From contig JAEDEU010000051.1 of assembly GCA_016293155.1 (NCBI GenBank), positions 1-10,241 on the forward strand: a stretch of 10,241 nucleotides of DNA, read 5' to 3'. Source of the stretch: Clostridiaceae bacterium (GTDB taxonomy: Bacteria > Bacillota > Clostridia > Oscillospirales > Butyricicoccaceae). The notes beneath the pieces are model-generated. The model had not been told where the DNA came from. It was given only the letters and a program-made list of their open reading frames with translations, and did not search any database. This document shows, in pieces, positions 1 through 5,169 of the stretch. The number at the start of each line of letters is the position of its first letter. Within the stretch, counting starts at the first letter, position 1. Made by a program: the position numbers and the translations under genes.

Positions 1-1065
1 CTTGTCCGCAAATGCAGACAGCTCCGGCAGGTTGTCCAGCTCGCCGCGCTTGCGCAGTGCGCCGGTCCATGCAAAGATGGTTGCGATGGAGTTGGTAGAG
101 GTCTCCTCGCCCTTCAGGTGCTTGTAGTAGTGGCGCTGTACGGTGCCGTGTGCAGCCTCGTACTCGTAAACGCCCTTCGGGGAAACCAGTACGGAGGTCA
201 TCATGGACAGGGAACCGTAAGCGGTTGCCAGCATATCGGACATGACATCGCCGTCGTAGTTCTTGCAGGCCCAGATGTAGCCGCCGTTGGAGCGGATCAC
301 ACGTGCTACTGCGTCATCAATGAGGGTGTAGAAATACTCCAGACCCAGCTCCTCGAACTTTGCCTTGTACTCGTTGTCGTAGATCTCCTGGAAAATATCC
401 TTAAAGGTGTGGTCGTACTTCTTAGAAATGGTGTCCTTGGTTGCAAACCACAGATCCTGCTTGGTATCAACCGCGAAGCCGAAGCAGGAGCGCGCGAAGG
501 ACTCAATCGAGGTGGTCAGGTTGTGCATACCCTGAACGATGCCGGAACCGGTGAAGTTGTGAACAGTCTCACGGGTCTCGGTGCCGTCCTCTGCAGTATA
601 AACCAGCTCCACCTTGCCTGCGCCCGGAACCTTCATCTCAACGCCCTTGTATACGTCGCCGTAAGCATGACGCGCGATGGTGATCGGCTTGGTCCAGTTC
701 TTGACATACGGCTCGATGCCCTTGACCAGAATCGGCGCGCGGAATACGGTGCCGTCCAGAATCGCACGGATGGTGCCGTTCGGGCTCTTCCACATTTCCT
801 TCAGGTTGTACTCGGTCATGCGTGCCGCATTCGGGGTGATGGTTGCGCACTTTACGGCTACGCCGTACTTCTTGGTTGCCTCGGCGGAATCAACCGTAAC
901 CTGATCGTTGGTCTTGTTGCGGTACTCCAGACCCAGATCATAGTACTCGGTCTTGAGGTCAACAAACGGGCAGATCAGCTCGTCCTTAATCATCTGCCAA
1001 ATGACACGGGTCATTTCGTCGCCGTCCATCTCGACCAGCGGCGTTGTCATTTTGATTTTATCCAT
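1..1065 (-). CDS. icd: NADP-dependent isocitrate dehydrogenase, eukaryotic type (3' end cut off by window edge)
   Basis: Oxidatively decarboxylates isocitrate to 2-oxoglutarate and makes NADPH in the cytoplasm. I translated 355 codons from the ATG at 1065; the reading frame runs exactly to base 1 without a stop. The sequence follows human IDH1/yeast IDP rather than E. coli Icd: SPNGTIR (94-100), GTVFR (105-109) and ARHAYGD (131-137) supply substrate arginines R100, R109 and R132, and Y139 follows. The metal-binding acids are in LIDDAV (248-253) and YDGDVMSD (D273, D277), and EAAHGTV (303-309) is the NADP-site signature. Family members are about 400 residues, so roughly 45-50 C-terminal residues lie outside. 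The start is fixed by an AGGGAGG ribosome site at 1071-1077, 5 bases upstream. It lies 114 bases downstream of aconitase on the same strand and is probably co-transcribed with it, though a hairpin sits between them. The family call is very secure. Confidence 0.97.
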   Translation of the reverse strand, partial: MDKIKMTTPLVEMDGDEMTRVIWQMIKDELICPFVDLKTEYYDLGLEYRNKTNDQVTVDSAEATKKYGVAVKCATITPNAARMTEYNLKEMWKSPNGTIRAILDGTVFRAPILVKGIEPYVKNWTKPITIARHAYGDVYKGVEMKVPGAGKVELVYTAEDGTETRETVHNFTGSGIVQGMHNLTTSIESFARSCFGFAVDTKQDLWFATKDTISKKYDHTFKDIFQEIYDNEYKAKFEELGLEYFYTLIDDAVARVIRSNGGYIWACKNYDGDVMSDMLATAYGSLSMMTSVLVSPKGVYEYEAAHGTVQRHYYKHLKGEETSTNSIATIFAWTGALRKRGELDNLPELSAFADK

Positions 1066-1100
1066 GGTGTCCTCCCTGTTTATTTGTGACATCAAAAACG

Positions 1101-1160
1101 ACGCGAAAAGCTCCTCTGACTGCGTTCACCAAAAACTCCTGCAAAGAAGAGCTTTTCCGT
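1101..1160 (-). repeat. Hairpin element between acn and icd (possible attenuator or dispersed palindromic repeat)
   Basis: Arms 1105-1117 and 1145-1157 form a 13-pair stem containing one G-U pair when read on the minus strand. With one bulged base at 1104 the stem gains three more pairs (1101-1103 with 1158-1160). The loop is 27 bases. On the minus strand the hairpin begins about 20 bases after the aconitase stop and is followed by CG and five T residues (1094-1098), so it could act as a weak terminator or processing site that lowers icd expression relative to acn. The long loop is unusual for a plain intrinsic terminator and is more like a repetitive extragenic palindrome. Function is inferred from structure only. 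Confidence 0.55.
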
Positions 1161-1179
1161 CATTTTTCAATATGTAAAC

Positions 1180-3102
1180 TTATGCGTTCTGCTGCTTGGT
1201 GTAGTTCAGCGTGCCGCCTGCCAGCAGTGCCTGACGCTGACGGTCGGAAACCTCCAGCTCTGCCTTAAAGGTCTTGCCGCCGCTGACAACGGTAATCTCT
1301 GCACCGGAGATAACCTCCTCGCGGATGTTCGGGAAGCTGATCTCATCCAGCAGGCTGATGGAATCGTAATCTGCCGGATCCTTGAAGGTCAGCGGGATGA
1401 TGCCGGAGTTAACCAGATTTGCCTTGTGGATACGTGCAAAGGACTTTGCCAGTACCGCACGGATGCCCAGATACAGCGGAACCAGAGCCGCATGCTCACG
1501 GGACGAGCCCTGACCGTAGTTTGCGCCGCCGATGATAACACCGCCGCCCATGCTCTTGCAGCGAGCCGGGAACTCCTTATCCACATGAATGAAGCAGTAA
1601 TCGGAGTAGTACGGGATGTTGGAGCGGTACGGCAGCAGCTTGGAGCCTGCCGGGAGAATGTGGTCGGTGGTGATATTGTCCTCGGTCTTGAGCATAACCT
1701 TGGTGTTGATTGCATCCTCCAGGTTGTGACCGAGCGGGAACTCCTTGATGTTCGGTCCCTTGATGACCTCAACGCTCTCCGGATCCTCAGCCGGCGGAAT
1801 AATCATGCCGTCATCGACGAGGAACTTCTCCGGCATCTCGATGACCGGTGCCTCGCCCAGCTCACGCGGATCGGTCAGTACGCCTGCGATTGCGGAAGCC
1901 GCAGCAACCTCCGGGGATACCAGATAGATCTTTGCATCCTGCGTGCCGGAACGGCCCTCAAAGTTGCGGTTGAAGGTACGCAGGGATACGCCTGCGGACT
2001 CCGGAGACTGACCCATGCCGATGCACGGACCACATGCACACTCCAGAATACGTGCGCCGGACTGAATGATATCTGCCAGAGCGCCGTTGCGTGCCAGCAT
2101 ATTGAATACCTGCATGGAGCCCGGGGAGATGGTCAGGGAAACATCCGGATGCACCTTCTTGCCCTTCAGGATGGCAGCGACCTTCATCATATCGTAGTAG
2201 GAGGAGTTGGTGCAGGAGCCGATGCAGCACTGATTGATCTTGATCTTACCGATGGAGGATACCTCCTCGACCTGATCCGGCATGTGCGGCTTTGCAGCCA
2301 GCGGCTGGAGCTTGTCCAGATCAACGGTGTACTCCTCATCGTAAACAGCGTCCTCATCGGATGCCAGCGGAACCCAGACATCCTCTCTGCCCTGTGCCTT
2401 GAGGAACTCCAGAGTAACCTCATCGGACGGGAAAACAGAGGTGGTTGCACCCAGCTCGGCGCCCATATTGGTGATGGTTGCACGCTCCGGAACGGACAGG
2501 GTCTTGACGCCCGGACCTGCGTACTCAACGATCTTGCCGACGCCGCCCTTGACGGTCATCTGACGCAGTACCTCAAGGATGATGTCCTTTGCGGCAACCC
2601 ACGGCTGGAGCTTGCCCAGCAGGGTGACGCGAACCATCTTCGGGCACGGGATGTAGTATGCGCCGCCGCCCATTGCAACCGCAACGTCCAGACCGCCTGC
2701 ACCGAATGCCAGCATACCGATGCCGCCGCCGGTCGGGGTGTGAGAGTCCGAGCCGATCAGGGTCTTGCCCGGTGCGCCGAAGCGCTCCAGATGTACCTGA
2801 TGACAGATGCCGTTGCCCGGCTTGGAGAAGTAGATGCCGTGCTTCTTTGCGCAGGTGCCGATAAACTTGTGGTCATCCGCGTTTTCAAAGCCCGACTGAA
2901 GGGTGTTGTGGTCAATGTATGCGACGGAGCGCTCGGTCTTAACCTGATCGACGCCCATCGCCTCGAACTGGAGATAAGCCATCGTACCGGTAGCGTCCTG
3001 CGTCAGAGTCTGGTCAATGCGGAGACCGATTTCCTGTCCCTTGACCATCTCGCCGTCTACCAGGTGTGCGCTCAGAATTTTTTCTGCAATCGTCATTCCC
3101 AT
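1180..3102 (-). CDS. acnA: Aconitate hydratase (short, Aquifex/clostridial type)
   Basis: Isomerises citrate to isocitrate through cis-aconitate, using a [4Fe-4S] cluster. The 640 residues cover the whole enzyme. The three cluster cysteines are visible: C297 in GSCTNS (295-300), and C357 and C360 in CACGPC. An N-terminal substrate/Fe-S segment has SDSHTPTGGGIG (118-129). The C-terminal swivel domain carries GANYGQGSSREHAAL (526-540), where S533, S534 and R535 match the active-site Ser-Ser-Arg of mitochondrial aconitase. The length fits the short putative aconitase family (Aquifex type, TIGR01342 as I recall it) rather than the about 900-residue AcnA/IRP form; the symbol is used loosely. M1 is chosen because AAGGAG (3110-3115) lies 7 bases upstream; M3 would be 13 bases away. 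It is the first gene of an acn-icd pair that supplies 2-oxoglutarate. The 180-base leader upstream probably holds its promoter and operators. Confidence 0.97.
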   Translation of the reverse strand: MGMTIAEKILSAHLVDGEMVKGQEIGLRIDQTLTQDATGTMAYLQFEAMGVDQVKTERSVAYIDHNTLQSGFENADDHKFIGTCAKKHGIYFSKPGNGICHQVHLERFGAPGKTLIGSDSHTPTGGGIGMLAFGAGGLDVAVAMGGGAYYIPCPKMVRVTLLGKLQPWVAAKDIILEVLRQMTVKGGVGKIVEYAGPGVKTLSVPERATITNMGAELGATTSVFPSDEVTLEFLKAQGREDVWVPLASDEDAVYDEEYTVDLDKLQPLAAKPHMPDQVEEVSSIGKIKINQCCIGSCTNSSYYDMMKVAAILKGKKVHPDVSLTISPGSMQVFNMLARNGALADIIQSGARILECACGPCIGMGQSPESAGVSLRTFNRNFEGRSGTQDAKIYLVSPEVAAASAIAGVLTDPRELGEAPVIEMPEKFLVDDGMIIPPAEDPESVEVIKGPNIKEFPLGHNLEDAINTKVMLKTEDNITTDHILPAGSKLLPYRSNIPYYSDYCFIHVDKEFPARCKSMGGGVIIGGANYGQGSSREHAALVPLYLGIRAVLAKSFARIHKANLVNSGIIPLTFKDPADYDSISLLDEISFPNIREEVISGAEITVVSGGKTFKAELEVSDRQRQALLAGGTLNYTKQQNA

Positions 3103-3282
3103 GAGAAAGCTCCTTTTCTATTCATATTTTGCAATGCAAACCAATCATTCCTGCAAACTAATCCTTTCTTAAAAAGTAGTACTTCTTTTCCACTTATTAA
3201 GGGATGTATTCGCTGTTTTTCTTAGTTTGCCGCACTGCAATTTGATTAACGAGTTTATTTTACACCTTTTCCGCGTGAATTT
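3103..3282 (-). promoter_or_regulatory. Leader/promoter region of aconitase with repeated boxes
   Basis: This 180-base AT-rich gap between tsaD and acn holds no convincing gene. On the plus strand, TGCAAACCAATC (3135-3146) and TGCAAACTAATC (3152-3163) form a direct repeat 17 bases apart with one difference. A 9-base inverted copy of the second, TTAGTTTGC, lies at 3222-3230. A perfect odd palindrome TTTGCA-A-TGCAAA spans 3128-3140 and overlaps the first box. A second AT-rich dyad with AAGTA-G-TACTT at its core spans 3171-3187. Such a cluster is what an operator array for a TCA-cycle regulator would look like, but I cannot name the protein. Promoter hexamers are weak: TAAAAT (3257-3262, minus) with a poor -35 is one candidate. 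The minus-strand AAGGAG at 3110-3115 is the ribosome site. No clear terminator for tsaD is visible. Confidence 0.5.
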
Positions 3283-4335
3283 CTACCTTTTTGCGTGTTT
3301 TTTTGCAAATACTCTTTTTTGACTAATATCTTCGGAAATTTCCGCGGAAGCAAATGCATTTTGCCAAATCGTACCGGTTGCACCTGCAAGATATTCATAG
3401 TACGCTTGCGCCCCGATCATCGCGGCATTGTCACCGCAAAGCGCCAGAGGCGGCATATACAGCTGTGCATGAATGGATTTCGCCATTTTTTCCAGATCTG
3501 CGCGCAGACGGGAGTTTGCCGCCACGCCGCCCGCCGCAACCAGCCTGCGGATACCGGTCTGTTTTGCCGCGAGACGCAGCCGCGGCACCAGCGTATCGCT
3601 GACCGCCGCAGAAAAGGATGCCGCAAGATCGTTGACGTTGATCTCCTCGCCCTTCTGCTCCGCGTTGTGTGCCAGATTGATGACAGCAGTCTTGAGTCCG
3701 GAGAAGGAAAAGTCCAGCGGCGCATCCTTGATGGACGAGCGCGGGAGCTTGTACGCCTTGTCATTGCCGGTCTGCGCGAGCTTGTCAATCTTCGGGCCGC
3801 CCGGATAGCCGACCTTGAGCACCCGCGCCACCTTGTCGAATGCCTCACCGGCTGCATCATCGCGTGTGCCGCCCAGAATCTCCATATCGGTATAATCCTT
3901 GACATGCACGATCATGGACGAGCCGCCCGAGGCGGACAGGCACAGAAACGGCGGCTCCAGCTCGGGAAACGCCAGCAGGTTTGCCGCAATGTGTCCGCGG
4001 ATGTGGTTGACCGGAATGAACGGCTTGTTCTGCGCCCATGCCAGCGACTTGGCAAAGTTGGCGCCGACCAGCAGCGCGCCGATCAGACCGGGTGCGCAGG
4101 TTGCCGCAATCGCATCCACCTCGGAAAGCTGCATACCGGCCTCCGCGAGCGCCTGCTCCGTGACCGGGCAGATCGCGTCAATATGGCGGCGGCTTGCAAT
4201 CTCCGGCACCACGCCGCCGTAAAGCGCGTGCTCCTGCGCCTGAGAATAAATTACGTTGGAACGAATGATTCGTCCGTCCTCGATGACGGCCGCCGCCGTT
4301 TCATCACACGAGGACTCAATTGCTAAAATCTTCAT
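3283..4335 (-). CDS. tsaD: tRNA N6-adenosine threonylcarbamoyltransferase TsaD
   Basis: Transfers the threonylcarbamoyl group from TC-AMP to A37 of ANN-reading tRNAs, completing t6A; in bacteria it works with TsaB and TsaE. The 350-residue length is normal. ASKHA-fold signatures are in order: the phosphate loop IESSCDETAAAV (6-17), metal-binding histidines H111 and H115 in NHIRGH, SASGGSSM (134-141), FSFSGLKTAV (209-218), AAGGVAANSRLR (267-278) and CGDNAAMIG (300-308) with metal ligand D301. Many homologues read NHxEGH where this one has NHIRGH; both metal histidines remain, so activity is expected. The start ATG sits 7 bases after the rimI stop. The only ribosome-site-like GGAG is 13 bases back, inside the rimI end, so translation is probably coupled to rimI. 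It is the last gene of the polA-LMW phosphatase-rimI-tsaD operon. No tsaB or tsaE is present in this window. Confidence 0.97.
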   Translation of the reverse strand: MKILAIESSCDETAAAVIEDGRIIRSNVIYSQAQEHALYGGVVPEIASRRHIDAICPVTEQALAEAGMQLSEVDAIAATCAPGLIGALLVGANFAKSLAWAQNKPFIPVNHIRGHIAANLLAFPELEPPFLCLSASGGSSMIVHVKDYTDMEILGGTRDDAAGEAFDKVARVLKVGYPGGPKIDKLAQTGNDKAYKLPRSSIKDAPLDFSFSGLKTAVINLAHNAEQKGEEINVNDLAASFSAAVSDTLVPRLRLAAKQTGIRRLVAAGGVAANSRLRADLEKMAKSIHAQLYMPPLALCGDNAAMIGAQAYYEYLAGATGTIWQNAFASAEISEDISQKRVFAKKHAKR

Positions 4336-4342
4336 GGAAACA

Positions 4343-4783
4343 TCAAAACTCCAGTGTCATTAAAACCGCCGATTCGGTCGGATTGGTATAGTATTTTTTG
4401 CGCACGCCCACGCGGACAAAGCCGCAGGATTCGTACAGTGCGATTGCGGGCGCGTTGCTCTCCCGCGCCTCCAGCGTCAGAAACGCCAGACCGCGCTCCT
4501 GCGCCTGCCGGATCATCTCGCGCACCAGCTTTGTGCCGATGCCCTGCCTGCGGCAGTCCGGCGACACCGCGACATTGGCAATATAGCCCTCGTCCAGCAC
4601 GATATGGCAGCCGATATAGCCGCAGACCGCACCGCTCTCCTCATCCTCCGCGGTCAGAAAGCAGGCGCAGTCATTGCCCAGCTCCTCGCGCAGGGCATCC
4701 TCGCTCCACGGCGCGGAAAAGCATTGACGCTCCAGCTCCGCAATCGCCGCAAGATGCGCTTCACGCATCGGAACAAATTTCAT
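4343..4783 (-). CDS. rimI: Ribosomal-protein S18-alanine N-acetyltransferase family protein (RimI, GNAT)
   Basis: GNAT acetyltransferase that moves acetyl from acetyl-CoA to a protein N-terminus; in E. coli the target is ribosomal protein S18. The 146 residues match the usual RimI length. Visible motifs are: the N-terminal segment with CFSAPWSEDAL (21-31); the beta strand YIANVAVSP (67-75); the acetyl-CoA pyrophosphate loop RRQGIGTKL (78-86); TLEARESNAPAIALYESCGF (103-122), with E105 and Y117 at the positions of the catalytic Glu and Tyr of E. coli RimI; and RKKYYTNP (128-135). The start overlaps the stop of the upstream phosphatase homologue by ATGA (4780-4783), and a minus-strand GGAGGAG lies about 5 bases upstream of the ATG. 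rimI next to tsaD is a common bacterial arrangement. The true substrate in this organism is not shown by the sequence. Confidence 0.93.
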   Translation of the reverse strand: MKFVPMREAHLAAIAELERQCFSAPWSEDALREELGNDCACFLTAEDEESGAVCGYIGCHIVLDEGYIANVAVSPDCRRQGIGTKLVREMIRQAQERGLAFLTLEARESNAPAIALYESCGFVRVGVRKKYYTNPTESAVLMTLEF

Positions 4784-5169
4784 GGCAGCTCCTCCACTTG
4801 CTTGGCAATTTCGCGTGCACAGGCTTCGTATTCGGTCGAGCCGAACGGGTCGGGAATTTCCAGCGCGTAAATGCGCTCCGCCGCTTCGGGGTGCTCGCGG
4901 CGCACGTATTCCGCAATGGCTTGGGTCATGCAGACTACCGCCTTCGCATCCGCAATGTCCTGCGCACAGACCGCGCGGCTTGTGTGCCCTTCCACGGACA
5001 CGCCGACCGCCTCTCCGGCACGCACCGCGTTATGGTTGATTTCGGTGTCCGGTGCGGCATAGACGCCCGCGGAGCAGACGGCTTTTCCGGGATGCGTTTT
5101 TTGATACAGCGCCGCCGCAAGCGGTGCGCGGCACACATCGTCAATATCCAGAAATAAGATCATGCGCAT
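4780..5169 (-). CDS. Low-molecular-weight protein phosphatase homologue (YwlE-like) lacking the catalytic cysteine
   Basis: The scaffold is that of LMW protein-tyrosine or protein-arginine phosphatases, best matched by eye to B. subtilis YwlE: CRAPLAAAL (13-21) against CRSPMAEAL, SAGVYAAP (33-40), HTSRAV (62-67), CMTQ (80-83) and the general-acid loop DPFG (107-110). In active members the P-loop is C-x5-R. Here R14 and the second cysteine C13 remain, but the nucleophile position is D8, and the loop reads LDIDDVCRAP instead of a VCTGNTCRSP-like string. Classic phosphocysteine catalysis is therefore not possible; the protein may be a pseudophosphatase or may use another chemistry. At 129 residues it is somewhat short. 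The ATG at 5169 shares one base with the polA stop (TAATG). An alternative ATG at 5163 has better spacing (9 bases) from AAAGGG and would remove two residues. It overlaps rimI by 4 bases, so it is firmly in the operon and not obviously decaying. Confidence 0.88.
   Translation of the reverse strand: MRMILFLDIDDVCRAPLAAALYQKTHPGKAVCSAGVYAAPDTEINHNAVRAGEAVGVSVEGHTSRAVCAQDIADAKAVVCMTQAIAEYVRREHPEAAERIYALEIPDPFGSTEYEACAREIAKQVEELP

Noticed and set aside
118..1089. A 323-codon plus-strand open frame opposite icd
   Set aside because: Antisense to isocitrate dehydrogenase, whose active-site residues are all in place on the other strand.
1426..3225. A 599-codon open frame on the plus strand opposite aconitase
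   Set aside because: It is the antisense shadow of a clear aconitase gene. Its translation is low-complexity and Leu/Ala/Arg-rich with no known motif, and no ribosome site supports its start. Long stop-free antisense frames arise here because the coding strand rarely uses TTA, CTA and TCA.
3295..4326. A 343-codon plus-strand open frame opposite tsaD
   Set aside because: Antisense shadow of a conserved essential gene; Arg- and Cys-rich translation with no recognisable domain.
4323..4345. Possible frameshift between rimI and tsaD because the gap is only 7 bases
   Set aside because: Both proteins are full length with normal termini, so this is ordinary operon packing.
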